38,473 nucleotides of DNA from Streptomyces alkaliterrae (GTDB taxonomy: Bacteria; Actinomycetota; Actinomycetes; Streptomycetales; Streptomycetaceae), in contig NZ_VJYK02000012.1 of the NCBI RefSeq assembly GCF_007097205.2, forward strand, positions 1-38,473, in the 5' to 3' direction. The position numbers and the translations under genes were made by a program. Positions 24,468-33,426 of the stretch are shown here, piece by piece. The notes beneath the pieces were generated by a model. That model did not search any database. It worked only from the letters and a program-made list of their open reading frames with translations, and had not been told where the DNA came from. Numbering within the stretch: position 1 is the first letter of the stretch; every line of letters begins with the position of its first letter.

Positions 24468-24525
24468 CGCCCGGACGGGTGTGGCCGGCTGACGCGGAAG
24501 TCGGCCGGCCACACCCGTCCGGGCG
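24468..24525. terminator. Bidirectional terminator between the thioesterase gene and lysS
   Basis: A perfect 22-bp inverted repeat (24468-24489 and 24504-24525) with a 14-nt loop lies 8 bp after the thioesterase stop and 10 bp after the lysS stop. It serves both convergent genes and marks the right edge of the cluster. Confidence 0.88.
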
Positions 24526-24535
24526 AAGGCGGGAG

Positions 24536-26251
24536 TCAGGCGCCCAGCAGCTTGCGGACCCGGTCGGCGCCCACCGCGAGGAGGAGCGTCGGCAGTCGCG
24601 GGCCGGTGTCGCGGCTCACCAGCAGCCGGTACAGCAGGGCGAAGAACTCCCGCTGAGCGACCTTCAGTTCGGGCGTCGGCTTGGCCTCGGGCGTCAGCCC
24701 GGCCTGGACCTTCGGCACTCCGTAGACCAGCGTGGTCAGGCCGTCCAGCGACCAGTGCTCGTCGAGGCCGTCGAGCAGCAGGCGCAGCCCCTCGCGCTGG
24801 TGGTCCTCCAGGGAGGCCAGCAGTTCGGCGTCCGGCTCCTCGCGGACCCGGGTGCGCTGGTCCTCCGGCACCTGGGTGCTGATCCAGCGCTCGGCGCGGT
24901 CCAGGCGCGGCCGGGTGACGTCGAGGTTGTCCACCGGGTTGGCCGGGTCCAGTTCGCCGAGGATGCGCAGGATCTGGTCCTCGGCACCCTGCGTGACGTC
25001 GGCAACGGACGCCAGCGTGCGGTAGGGCAGCGGGCGCGGGGTGACCGGCAGCGGGCCGGAGGCGGTGCGCACGGACCGGGCGTGGGCGGCGACGTCCGCC
25101 GGCTGCGCGGTGCCCTCGTCGATCCGCTTCACCAGCGCGTCCCACTCGTCGTAGGTGCGCTGGATCTCCTGGTCGAAGGCGACCTTGAAGGCCTGGTTGG
25201 GCCGGCGGCGGGCGTACAGCCAGCGCAGCAGCGGCGCCTCCATGATCTCCAGCGCGTCGGCCGGCGTCGGCACGCCGCCCTTGGAGCTGGACATCTTCGC
25301 CATGCCGCTGATGCCGACAAACGCGTACATCGGGCCGATGGGCTGCTCGCCGCCGAAGACCTCGCGGACGATCTGCCCGCCGACGACAAACGACGAGCCC
25401 GGCGAGGAGTGGTCGACGCCGGAGGGCTCGAAGACCACGCCCTCGTACGCCCAGCGCATCGGCCAGTCGACCTTCCACACGAGCTTCCCGCGGTCGAACT
25501 CGCTCAGCAGCACCGTCTCGCGGTGCCCGCAGCGGCACTCGTAGGTCAGCTCGGTCGTGTTGTCGTCGTAGGACGTGACCGTGGTGAAGTCGGTGTCGCA
25601 GGCGCCGCAGTACGGCTTGTACGGGTAGTACCCGGCGGTGCCGGAGCTGCCGTCGTCCTCGGAGGCCGCGCCGGAGCCCTCGGCGGCCGCCAGCTCCGCC
25701 TCGTCGACGGGCTTCTGGTTCTTCTTGGCACCGCCCTTGCCCTTGGTGCGGTAGCGGTCGAGCACGGCGTCGATCTTGTCGCGCTCGCGCATCGCCAGCA
25801 GGATCTGCTCGCGGTAGGCGCCGGAGGTGTACATCTGCGTCTGGCTGATGCCGCGGAACTCCACGCCGAGCTCGCGGAGCGAGTCGACCATGGCGGCCTT
25901 GAAGTGCTCGGCCCAGTTCGGGTGCTCGCTGCCGGGCGGCGCGGGCACGGCCGTCAGGGGCTTGCCGATGTGCTGCTCCCACGAGGGGTCGATACCGGCC
26001 GGCACCTTGCGGTACCGGTCGTAGTCGTCCCAGGAGACGATGTGCTCGCAGGCGTGGCCGCGCCGGCGGATCTCGTCGGCGACCAGGTGGGGGGTCATGA
26101 CCTCGCGCAGATTGCCGAGGTGGATGGGACCCGACGGGCTGAGCCCGGAGGCGCAGACGATCGGTTTGCCGGGCGCGCGACGCTCCGCCTCGGCGATGAC
26201 CTCGTCCGCGAATCGGGAGACCCAGTCGGCCTCGGGGGTGGTCTGAGCCAC
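24536..26251 (-). CDS. lysS: Lysyl-tRNA synthetase, class I type
   Basis: The 571-residue enzyme charges tRNA-Lys with lysine. It is the class I (archaeal-like) form: HIGH-type motif in GPIHLGNLRE near residue 38, KMSKS-type motif MAKMSSSKGG near 320, and a Cys-rich zinc-like insert with paired CxxC-like cysteines (YCGACDTD and YECRCGHRE). The start is taken as GTG 26251 because GAAGGAAG lies 8 nt before it; ATG 26299, also with AGGA at 7 nt, would add 16 residues. It is divergent from argS over 137 bp. Its presence right beside the cluster makes this locus a conserved core neighbourhood. Confidence 0.93.
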   Translation of the reverse strand: MAQTTPEADWVSRFADEVIAEAERRAPGKPIVCASGLSPSGPIHLGNLREVMTPHLVADEIRRRGHACEHIVSWDDYDRYRKVPAGIDPSWEQHIGKPLTAVPAPPGSEHPNWAEHFKAAMVDSLRELGVEFRGISQTQMYTSGAYREQILLAMRERDKIDAVLDRYRTKGKGGAKKNQKPVDEAELAAAEGSGAASEDDGSSGTAGYYPYKPYCGACDTDFTTVTSYDDNTTELTYECRCGHRETVLLSEFDRGKLVWKVDWPMRWAYEGVVFEPSGVDHSSPGSSFVVGGQIVREVFGGEQPIGPMYAFVGISGMAKMSSSKGGVPTPADALEIMEAPLLRWLYARRRPNQAFKVAFDQEIQRTYDEWDALVKRIDEGTAQPADVAAHARSVRTASGPLPVTPRPLPYRTLASVADVTQGAEDQILRILGELDPANPVDNLDVTRPRLDRAERWISTQVPEDQRTRVREEPDAELLASLEDHQREGLRLLLDGLDEHWSLDGLTTLVYGVPKVQAGLTPEAKPTPELKVAQREFFALLYRLLVSRDTGPRLPTLLLAVGADRVRKLLGA

Positions 26252-26388
26252 GTCCGGTACTTCCTTCTCGCTCTGCGCTCGTACGGCTGACGCCCCCATT
26301 CTCCCATCCTGAGCAAGCGTGCTGTCACATGGAATACTGGCGTGATCCAGGCGCCACCTGACGGACTTCGACGGAACGGCAACGACTC

Positions 26389-28170
26389 ATGGCTTCGGTC
26401 CCCTCACTCGCTGCAACGGTCAACCAGCGCGTCGCGGACGCCCTCTCGGCAGCCCTGCCGGAGGCCGCCGGCGCGGACCCGTTGCTGCGACGAAGCGACC
26501 GGGCCGACTTCCAGGCCAACGGCATGCTCGCCCTGGCCAAGAAGCTGAAGGGCAACCCGCGGGAGCTGGCCGGCCAGGTCGTCGAGCGGCTGAACGGGCT
26601 GGACGCGGAGATCGCCGAGGTCGAGGTCTCCGGACCCGGCTTCCTCAACATCACGGTGACCGACGCGGCGATCATGCGGACACTGACCGCCCGCGCCGCC
26701 GACGACCGCCTCGGCGTACCGCTCGCCGAGCAGCCGGGCACCACGGTGATCGACTACTCGCAGCCGAACGTCGCCAAGGAGATGCACGTCGGACACCTGC
26801 GTTCGACCGTGATCGGCGACGCGGTCATGCGCATCCTGGAGCACCGCGGCGAGAACGTGGTCCGCCGCCACCACATCGGCGACTGGGGCACCCAGTTCGG
26901 CATGCTCATCCAGTACCTGATCGAGCACCCGCACGAGCTGGACCACGAGTCGGACGGCCAGGGCGGGGAGGCCGGCGAGAGCGGTGAGGCCGCCATGTCC
27001 CGGCTGAACCGGCTCTACAAGGCCTCCCGCGCGCTGTTCGACTCCGACGAGGAGTTCAAGACCCGCGCCCGCGACCGCGTCGTCCAGCTCCAGGGCGGCG
27101 ACAAGGAGACCCTGGACCTCTGGCACAAGATCGTCGACGAGTCGAAGATCTACTTCCAGGCGGTCTACGACAAGCTGGACGTGGAGATCAGGGACGAGGA
27201 CGTCGTCGGCGAGAGCGCCTACAACGACAGCCTCCAGCAGGTCGTCGCCGACCTGGAGTCCTCCGGCGTCGCCGTCCGCTCCGACGGCGCGCTGTGCGTG
27301 TTCTTCGACGACGTGAAGGGCCCGGACGGCAACCCGACGCCGCTGATCGTGCAGAAGTCCAACGGCGGCTTCGGCTACGCCGCCACCGACCTGGCCGCCA
27401 TCCGCGACCGGGTCGGCAACCTGCACGCCGACACCCTGCTGTACGTCGTCGACGCCCGGCAGGCGCTGCACTTCAAGATGGTCTTCGAGACGGCCCGCCG
27501 GGCGGGCTGGCTGCCCGAGGGCGCGGCCCGCCAGCTCGCGTTCGGCACGGTCCTCGGCAAGGACGGCAAGCCGTTCAAGACCCGCGAGGGCGAGACCGTC
27601 CGGCTCGTCGACCTGCTCGACGAGGCCGTCCAGCGCGCCGAGACGGTCGTCCGGGAGAAGGCCCGCGACCTCACCGACGAGGAGATCAACGAGCGCGCCG
27701 CGCAGGTCGGCATCGGCGCGGTCAAGTACGCCGACCTGTCGACGTCGATGTCCCGCGACTACGTCTTCGACCTGGACCGCATGGTCTCGCTCAACGGCGA
27801 CACCAGCGTCTACCTCCAGTACGCGTACGCCCGCATCCAGTCGATCCTGCGCAAGGCCGCCGACCGGGGCCTTGCCCCGGTCGCCCAGGAGGAGCCGGCG
27901 CTCGCGGCGGCGGAACGCGCCCTCGGGCTGCACCTGGACGAGTTCTCCCAGACCCTGGAGGCCGTCGCCGAGACCTACGAGCCCCACAAGCTCGCCGCGT
28001 ACCTGTACGGCCTCGCGACGCACTTCACCGGCTTCTACGAGCAGTGCCCGGTACTGCGCGCGGAGGACGCCCGCACGGTCGGGAACCGCCTCTTCCTGTG
28101 CGAGCTGACCGCGCGCACGCTTCGGGAGGGCATGGCCCTCCTGGGCATCCGCACCCCCGACCGCCTCTGA
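26389..28170 (+). CDS. argS: Arginyl-tRNA synthetase
   Basis: The 593-residue class I synthetase attaches arginine to tRNA-Arg. It has the N-terminal Add-1 domain (about residues 1-100), the HIGH motif as HVGHLRSTV (near 132), the catalytic core with [13 protein letters not shown], and a C-terminal DALR anticodon-binding domain ([19 protein letters not shown] near 550). The KMSKS equivalent is degenerate, as in most ArgRS. ATG 26389 starts directly at the conserved N-terminus, although the ribosome binding site is weak (GGAACGG). It is transcribed away from lysS. Confidence 0.95.
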   Translation: MASVPSLAATVNQRVADALSAALPEAAGADPLLRRSDRADFQANGMLALAKKLKGNPRELAGQVVERLNGLDAEIAEVEVSGPGFLNITVTDAAIMRTLTARAADDRLGVPLAEQPGTTVIDYSQPNVAKEMHVGHLRSTVIGDAVMRILEHRGENVVRRHHIGDWGTQFGMLIQYLIEHPHELDHESDGQGGEAGESGEAAMSRLNRLYKASRALFDSDEEFKTRARDRVVQLQGGDKETLDLWHKIVDESKIYFQAVYDKLDVEIRDEDVVGESAYNDSLQQVVADLESSGVAVRSDGALCVFFDDVKGPDGNPTPLIVQKSNGGFGYAATDLAAIRDRVGNLHADTLLYVVDARQALHFKMVFETARRAGWLPEGAARQLAFGTVLGKDGKPFKTREGETVRLVDLLDEAVQRAETVVREKARDLTDEEINERAAQVGIGAVKYADLSTSMSRDYVFDLDRMVSLNGDTSVYLQYAYARIQSILRKAADRGLAPVAQEEPALAAAERALGLHLDEFSQTLEAVAETYEPHKLAAYLYGLATHFTGFYEQCPVLRAEDARTVGNRLFLCELTARTLREGMALLGIRTPDRL

Positions 28171-28210
28171 CGCCCACCCGCCGCCGTCGGTCTCGGGGTG
28201 GGGCAGGCCG

Positions 28211-28250
28211 CACCCCTAGGGGTGGTGCCTGAACCACCCCGGAACCGGGG
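28211..28250 (+). terminator. Possible argS terminator
   Basis: Two small dyads follow argS: the palindrome CACCCCTAGGGGTG (28211-28224) and CCCCGG-aa-CCGGGG (28237-28250). Neither forms a classical long stem, so the call is weak. The remainder of the 126-bp gap before the esterase gene shows nothing else. Confidence 0.3.
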
Positions 28251-28296
28251 GCAATTCGGATGCCGAAGGGGACATCGACTCCGTAACGTCTGAGGC

Positions 28297-29343
28297 ATGT
28301 TCAGGTTGAGGGGGACGACTCCGGCGGCGCGGACGGTCTTCAGCCGGGTGCGCGTCCAACGGGCCGCGCGCGGCGTGGCGTTGGCGGCGCTGGCGGCCGC
28401 GCTGACCGCCGCCGCGCTCGCCACCGCCGACAACGCCCGCGGCGACGACGACCCGGACCGCACCGTCGTCCGCACCGACCAGGGCGCGGTGCGCGGCACG
28501 GTGAGCGACCGCGCCCGGATCTTCCAGGGCATCCCGTACGCCGCCCCGCCGGTCGGCGACCGGCGCTGGCGCGCACCCGAACCGGCGCCGGGCTGGGACG
28601 GCACCCGGGACGCGAGGAAGCCGGGACCGCGCTGCCCGCAGCCGCTGGACGGCCTTCTGGCGGGCGACGAGGACTGCCTGTACCTGGACGTCACCACACC
28701 GCCGCACGTCACCGTCGGCGCGGACAAGCCGGTGGTGGTGTGGCTGCACGGCGAGGAGCCCCCGCACCGTGGCCGGCCCCCGCACCGCACCGGCGACCCG
28801 GTGGACGCGACCGCCCTCGCGGAACGGGAGGACGCCGTGGTGGTGACGGTGCACCACCGCCTCGGAGCGTTCGGCCACCTCGCGCACCCGGCGTTCGGCG
28901 ACTCCGGGAACTTCGCACTCGCCGACCAGCAGGCCGCCCTGCACTGGGTGAAGCGCAACGCACGCGCCTTCGGCGGCGATCCCGACCGGATGACGCTGAC
29001 AGGCGCACCGTCCGCCCGGGCAAGCGTCTGCGCACAGCTCCGATCCCCCGACGCGGCGCACCTCTTCGACCACACCGAGGTCCCCAGCGGGGCGTGCAGC
29101 GTCGGGGAGCGGCGTCGGGGGCTGCCGCGGGCGCTCCGCGAGGGGCGGGAGTTCGCGGCGCGGGCCGGCTGCGTGGAGCGCGACACCGGCCGGGCGGCCG
29201 CCTGCCTGAGGCGGCTGTCGACGGCCGCCGTCGCCGCCGCCTCCGGACCGGACGAGCGGTACGGGCCGGTCTACGGCACCCGTCCGCTCCCCGCGCCGGC
29301 CACGGGTGGCGGGCCGCCGGGCGGCGCGGTCAGCCCAGGCTGA
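28297..29343 (+). CDS. Truncated, degenerate secreted type-B carboxylesterase
   Basis: The 348-residue protein has a basic N-terminus and hydrophobic segment (about residues 25-42) typical of a Sec or Tat signal, then a type-B carboxylesterase/cholinesterase core: FQGIPYAAPPVGDRRW, EDCLYLDV, VTVHHRLGAFGHL and ALHWVKRNARAFGGDPDRMTL are well kept. The oxyanion motif HGGG is HGEE, and the nucleophile elbow GESAGG reads GAPSARA, so the Ser is shifted or replaced. The family is usually about 500 residues; the C-terminal half with the catalytic His is absent. It is probably a non-catalytic or decayed copy. It ends 14 bp inside the convergent cupin gene. Confidence 0.78.
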   Translation: MFRLRGTTPAARTVFSRVRVQRAARGVALAALAAALTAAALATADNARGDDDPDRTVVRTDQGAVRGTVSDRARIFQGIPYAAPPVGDRRWRAPEPAPGWDGTRDARKPGPRCPQPLDGLLAGDEDCLYLDVTTPPHVTVGADKPVVVWLHGEEPPHRGRPPHRTGDPVDATALAEREDAVVVTVHHRLGAFGHLAHPAFGDSGNFALADQQAALHWVKRNARAFGGDPDRMTLTGAPSARASVCAQLRSPDAAHLFDHTEVPSGACSVGERRRGLPRALREGREFAARAGCVERDTGRAAACLRRLSTAAVAAASGPDERYGPVYGTRPLPAPATGGGPPGGAVSPG

Positions 29344-29701
29344 TGTGGTAGACCTTGCGCAGCGTCTCGTGGACGGTCCAGGTGGTGCGGTCGCCGGCGC
29401 GCAGCACGCAGGCGTCGCCCGGTCCGACCTCCAGCACCGGCCCGCCCTCGAAGGCGATGGTGGCCCGCCCGCTCAGCACGGTGAAGATCTCGTCCGCCTC
29501 GGTGTCGGTGACCACCCCGGGGGTGATCTGCCAGATGCCCCTCGACTGGGTTCCGTCCGCCGACTCCCAGAGCACCCGGCCGGTGACCACGGGCTCGCCG
29601 GAGACGATCTGCGAGGCGTCCAGGGGTTCCGGGACGAGTTCGGCGTCGGGCACGTGCACCACGAAGGGAGCCCCGGACTTCCGTTCGATGCTGTCGCTCA
29701 T
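29330..29701 (-). CDS. Small cupin-domain protein
   Basis: The 123-residue single-domain cupin shows the double-stranded beta-helix pattern, with GIWQITPGVV, DEIFTVLSGRATI and the second motif VGPGDACVLRAGDRTTWTVH, close to the cupin_3 (DUF861, ureidoglycine aminohydrolase-like) group. No substrate can be assigned. It is on the same strand as the hem operon but separated from hemB by a hairpin (29721-29746), so it is likely transcribed on its own. It starts at ATG 29701, with a weak ribosome binding site. Confidence 0.8.
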   Translation of the reverse strand: MSDSIERKSGAPFVVHVPDAELVPEPLDASQIVSGEPVVTGRVLWESADGTQSRGIWQITPGVVTDTEADEIFTVLSGRATIAFEGGPVLEVGPGDACVLRAGDRTTWTVHETLRKVYHISLG

Positions 29702-29720
29702 GCGCGGATGCTACGCCCCG

Positions 29721-29746
29721 GGGCCCGCCCCTTCGGGAGCGGGCCC
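29721..29746 (-). terminator. Candidate terminator of the rex-hem operon
   Basis: GGGCCCGC (29721-29728) and GCGGGCCC (29739-29746) form a stem, extendable inward through CCC/GGG around a TTCG-like loop. It lies 20 bp after the hemB stop and before the cupin start on the same strand. Confidence 0.55.
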
Positions 29747-29765
29747 GGGCTTGCGCCACCCGGTT

Positions 29766-30755
29766 TCAGCGGCGCAGAAGGCGCGCCGCCTCCAGTGCCC
29801 AGTACGTCAGGACAAGCCCGGCGCCCGCGCGGCGGAACGACGTGAGGGTTTCCAGGATGACCCGCTCGCGGTCGATCCAGCCCTTCTCCGCCGCCGCCTC
29901 GACCATCGCGTACTCGCCGGAGACCTGGTAGACGCCGACGGGTACGTCGACCCGCTCGGCGAAGACCCGCAGTACGTCCAGGTACGGCAGGCCGGGTTTG
30001 ACCATGACCATGTCGGCGCCTTCGGCGAGGTCGAGCTCCAGCTCCCTCAACGACTCGCGGAGGTTGGCGGGGTCCTGCTGGTAGGTGTTGCGGTCGCCTT
30101 CCAGGGAGGAGGCGACGGCTTCGCGGAAGGGGCCGTAGAAGGCGGACGCGTACTTCGCGGTGTAGGCGAAGAGCGACACGTCCTCGTGGCCCGCGCGGTC
30201 CAACCTCTCGCGCACGTAACCGATCTGACCGTCCATCATGCCGCTGGGGCCCAGGGTGTGGGCGCCGGCCTCGGCCTGGACCAGCGCCATCTCGGCGTAC
30301 CGCTCCAGCGTGGCGTCGTTGTCGACGCGGCCGCGGTCGTCGAGGACACCGCAGTGGCCGTGGTCGGTGTACTCGTCGAGGCAGAGGTCGGACATCAGGA
30401 CGAGCGCGTCGCCGACTTCGGCGCGGACGTCGCGCAGGGCGACCTGGAGGATGCCGTCGGGGTCGGTGCCCTGGGAGCCGGTGGCGTCCTTGTGCAGCGG
30501 CACGCCGAACAGCATCAGTCCGCCGAGGCCGGCCTCCGCCGCCTCGACGGCGGTCTTGCGCAGGGTGTCGCGGGTGTGCTGGACGACACCCGGCATGGAG
30601 GACACCGGCACCGGTTCGCCGATGCCTTCCCGCACGAAGGCGGGAAGGATCAGGTCAGCCGGGTGGAGCCGGTGTTCGGCGACCATCCGGCGCATCGCCG
30701 GGGTGGTGCGGAGCCGCCTGGGGCGGGCCGCCGGATAGCTGCCGTAACTGGTCAC
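29766..30755 (-). CDS. hemB: Delta-aminolevulinic acid dehydratase (porphobilinogen synthase)
   Basis: The 329-residue enzyme joins two 5-aminolevulinates into porphobilinogen. The two Schiff-base lysines are Lys201 ([13 protein letters not shown]) and Lys253 ([10 protein letters not shown]). The metal segment reads [16 protein letters not shown]: Cys125, Asp127 and Cys135, so the middle of the three zinc cysteines of the E. coli type is Asp here. GTG 30755 overlaps the hemD stop (GTGA) and has AGGAGG upstream. It is the last gene of the rex-hemA-hemC-hemD-hemB operon. Confidence 0.96.
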   Translation of the reverse strand: MTSYGSYPAARPRRLRTTPAMRRMVAEHRLHPADLILPAFVREGIGEPVPVSSMPGVVQHTRDTLRKTAVEAAEAGLGGLMLFGVPLHKDATGSQGTDPDGILQVALRDVRAEVGDALVLMSDLCLDEYTDHGHCGVLDDRGRVDNDATLERYAEMALVQAEAGAHTLGPSGMMDGQIGYVRERLDRAGHEDVSLFAYTAKYASAFYGPFREAVASSLEGDRNTYQQDPANLRESLRELELDLAEGADMVMVKPGLPYLDVLRVFAERVDVPVGVYQVSGEYAMVEAAAEKGWIDRERVILETLTSFRRAGAGLVLTYWALEAARLLRR

Positions 30756-32434
30756 GTACGTGCCCTCCTCCTGGTCGGCCGCTTCTCGCTGGGCCGCTTG
30801 ACCGGTTCACCCGCCTCGATGGCCGCCGCGCGGCGCTCGGCGCCGAACTCGGCGAGCGCCGCGGCGAGTTTGTGCACCGACGGCTCAGGAGAGAGTACGT
30901 CGACACGCAGCCCGTGTTCTTCCGCGGTCTTGGCGGTGGCCGGGCCGATGCAGGCGATGACGGTGACGTTGTGCGGCTTGCCGGCGATGCCGACGAGGTT
31001 GCGCACGGTGCTGGAGGAGGTGAACAGGACGGCGTCGAAGCCGCCGCTCTTGATCATCTCGCGGGTCTCGGCGGGCGGCGGCGAGGCGCGCACGGTCCGG
31101 TAGGCGGTGACGTCGTCGACCTCCCAGCCCAGTTCGATGAGCCCGGCGACCAGCGTCTCGGTGGCGATGTCGGCGCGCGGCAGGAAGACGCGGTCGATCG
31201 GGTCGAACACCGGGTCGTATGGCGGCCAGTCCTCGAGGAGTCCGGCGGCGGACTGCTCGCCGCTGGGGACGAGGTCCGGCTTGACGCCGAACTCGATCAG
31301 CGACTTGGCGGTCTGCTCGCCGACGGCCGCCACCTTGATGCCGGCGAACGCCCGGGCGTCGAGGCCGTACTCCTCGAACTTCTCGCGGACGGCCTTCACC
31401 GCGTTGACCGAGGTGAAGGCGATCCACTCGTAGCGGCCGGTGACCAGGCCCTTGACCGCACGCTCCATCTGCTGCGGGGTGCGCGGCGGTTCGACGGCGA
31501 TGGTCGGGACCTCGGCCGGTACGGCGCCGTAGGAGCGCAGTTGGTCGGAGAGCGAGGCCGCCTGCTCCTTGGTGCGGGGCACCAGGACGTTCCAGCCGAA
31601 CAGCGGCTTGGACTCGAACCAGGCGAGCTGATCGCGCTGGGCAGCCGAGCTGCGCTCCCCGACGACCACTATCGCCGGCTGCGAACCGTCGGCGGCGGGC
31701 ATCACCTTGGCCTGCTTGAAGGTCTGCGTGATGGTGCCGAGCGTGGCGGTCCAGGTGCGCTGCCGGGTGGTGGTGCCGGCGACGGTGACGGTGAGCGGGG
31801 TGTCGGGCTTGCGGCCTGCGGCGACGAGTTCGCCGGCGGCGGCGGTGACGGTCTCCAGCGTCGCGGAGACGACCACGGTGGCGTCGCTGGCGCCTACCTC
31901 GGTCCAACATCTCGCGTCGGCGCTGCGGTGGTCGATGAACCGCACGTCGGTGCCCTGCGCGTCGCGCAGCGGGACACCCGCGTAGGCGGGCACGCCGACG
32001 GCGGTGGCGACGCCCGGTACGACCTCGAAGATGATGCCCTCGGAGGCGCAGTCCAGCATCTCCTTGCCCGCGCCCGCGTCGAGGCCCGGGTCGCCGAGCA
32101 CCGCACGTACCACCCGCTTGCCGTTGCGCGCGGCCCTCATGACAAGATCTGACGCACCGCTTGTTGTGGCGGATGTCTCGTCGGCCACGGCCTGTAGCGG
32201 TGTGTCCACCCCTGCCCGCGTGTGGGCCCGGACGACGTCGTAGACCTCGGGGTCGGCGACGAGCACGTCGGCTCGCGCGAGGGCTTCGACCGCGCGCAGT
32301 GTCAGCAGTCCCGGGTCTCCCGGCCCGGCACCGAGGAAGGTGACGTGTCCGTTCGCACCGTAGAAGTGCCGGTGTGCGGTCGGTGCCGCCCCGGCGGTCG
32401 GCGTGAGCGGGTTCTGGGCGGTTGTGGGGCTCAT
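30752..32434 (-). CDS. hemD: HemD fusion: uroporphyrinogen-III synthase with degenerate methyltransferase-like N-terminus
   Basis: This is a 560-residue two-domain protein. The C-terminal ~260 residues (from [15 protein letters not shown]) are uroporphyrinogen-III synthase, which closes and inverts ring D of hydroxymethylbilane (core [11 protein letters not shown] and [14 protein letters not shown]). The N-terminal ~260 residues resemble the SAM-dependent uroporphyrinogen-III methyltransferase fold ([18 protein letters not shown]), but the usual GGDPFxFGRG loop reads [13 protein letters not shown], so methyl transfer is doubtful. The C-terminal tail is basic ([15 protein letters not shown]). 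ATG 32434 overlaps the hemC stop. This fusion is usual in Streptomyces hem operons. Confidence 0.92.
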   Translation of the reverse strand: MSPTTAQNPLTPTAGAAPTAHRHFYGANGHVTFLGAGPGDPGLLTLRAVEALARADVLVADPEVYDVVRAHTRAGVDTPLQAVADETSATTSGASDLVMRAARNGKRVVRAVLGDPGLDAGAGKEMLDCASEGIIFEVVPGVATAVGVPAYAGVPLRDAQGTDVRFIDHRSADARCWTEVGASDATVVVSATLETVTAAAGELVAAGRKPDTPLTVTVAGTTTRQRTWTATLGTITQTFKQAKVMPAADGSQPAIVVVGERSSAAQRDQLAWFESKPLFGWNVLVPRTKEQAASLSDQLRSYGAVPAEVPTIAVEPPRTPQQMERAVKGLVTGRYEWIAFTSVNAVKAVREKFEEYGLDARAFAGIKVAAVGEQTAKSLIEFGVKPDLVPSGEQSAAGLLEDWPPYDPVFDPIDRVFLPRADIATETLVAGLIELGWEVDDVTAYRTVRASPPPAETREMIKSGGFDAVLFTSSSTVRNLVGIAGKPHNVTVIACIGPATAKTAEEHGLRVDVLSPEPSVHKLAAALAEFGAERRAAAIEAGEPVKRPSEKRPTRRRART

Positions 32435-33426
32435 CGTGCGCGCTCCCCCATCAGACCGGCCGCACCCTTGGCGAGCATCGCGTCGGCGAGGTCACGGCCC
32501 AGCTGCTGGGACTGGGCCGTCGCGTCGTCGGCGGACGCCGGTACGGGACCGGTGGTGGACAGCTGCACCAGCGTCGTGCCGTCGGTGGTGCCGACGACGC
32601 CGCGCAGGCGCATTTCGGTGACGGCCTGCTCGTTAGTCCGCAGGTCGGCGAGCGCGCCGACGGGCGCGCTGCATCCGGCCTCCAGGGCCGCGAGCAGGGT
32701 TCGCTCGGCCGTGACGGCGACGCGGGTGTTCCGGTCGTCGAGTCGGGCGAGCTGGGCGGCGAGTGCGGTGCTTGTCGCGGCGCACTCGACCGCCAGTGCC
32801 CCCTGGCCGGGGGCGGGCAGGATCTCGTGGGGGTCGAGGAGTTCGGTCGCCTCGTCGATGCGTCCGACGCGGGTGAGTCCCGCGGCGGCCAGTATCACGG
32901 CGTCCAGTTCCCCGGAGCGTACGTATCCGATGCGGGTGTCCACGTTGCCGCGGATCGGCACGACCTCGATGCGCCGGCCGAGTGAGCGGGCCCAGGCGTT
33001 GAGCTGTGCCTGGCGGCGCGGCGAGCCGGTGCCCACGCGGGCGCCGTCGGGCAGTTCGGCGAAGGTGAGGCCGTCGCGGGCGACCAGCGCGTCGCGCGGG
33101 TCGACGCGGGCGGGCACGGCGGCGATCACCAGGTCGTCGGGCTGCGCGGTGGGCAGGTCCTTCAGCGAGTGCACGGCGAAGTCGATCTCGCCGGCGAGCA
33201 GCGCGTCGCGCAGCGCGGAGACGAAGACGCCGGTGCCGCCGATCTGCGCCAGGTGCTCCCGGGAGACGTCGCCGTACGTCGTGATCTCGACGAGTTCCAC
33301 GGCCCGGCCGGTGACCTCGCCGACCCGTTCGGCCACCTGCCCGGACTGCGCCATGGCCAGCGCGCTGCGCCGGGTGCCCAGCCGCAGCGGGCGGTCGGCT
33401 CCGGTGGTGGCGGTTGACTCACTCAC
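32431..33426 (-). CDS. hemC: Porphobilinogen deaminase (hydroxymethylbilane synthase)
   Basis: The 331-residue enzyme polymerises four porphobilinogens into hydroxymethylbilane. The dipyrromethane cofactor is held by Cys252 in EAGCSAPVGA; the catalytic Asp90 is in HSLKDLP, and the Arg-rich GTGSPRRQAQL is intact. GTG 33426 is chosen: it has AGGAG upstream, overlaps the hemA stop by 8 bp, and removes an atypical basic extension that an upstream start would give. Confidence 0.95.
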   Translation of the reverse strand: MSESTATTGADRPLRLGTRRSALAMAQSGQVAERVGEVTGRAVELVEITTYGDVSREHLAQIGGTGVFVSALRDALLAGEIDFAVHSLKDLPTAQPDDLVIAAVPARVDPRDALVARDGLTFAELPDGARVGTGSPRRQAQLNAWARSLGRRIEVVPIRGNVDTRIGYVRSGELDAVILAAAGLTRVGRIDEATELLDPHEILPAPGQGALAVECAATSTALAAQLARLDDRNTRVAVTAERTLLAALEAGCSAPVGALADLRTNEQAVTEMRLRGVVGTTDGTTLVQLSTTGPVPASADDATAQSQQLGRDLADAMLAKGAAGLMGERAR

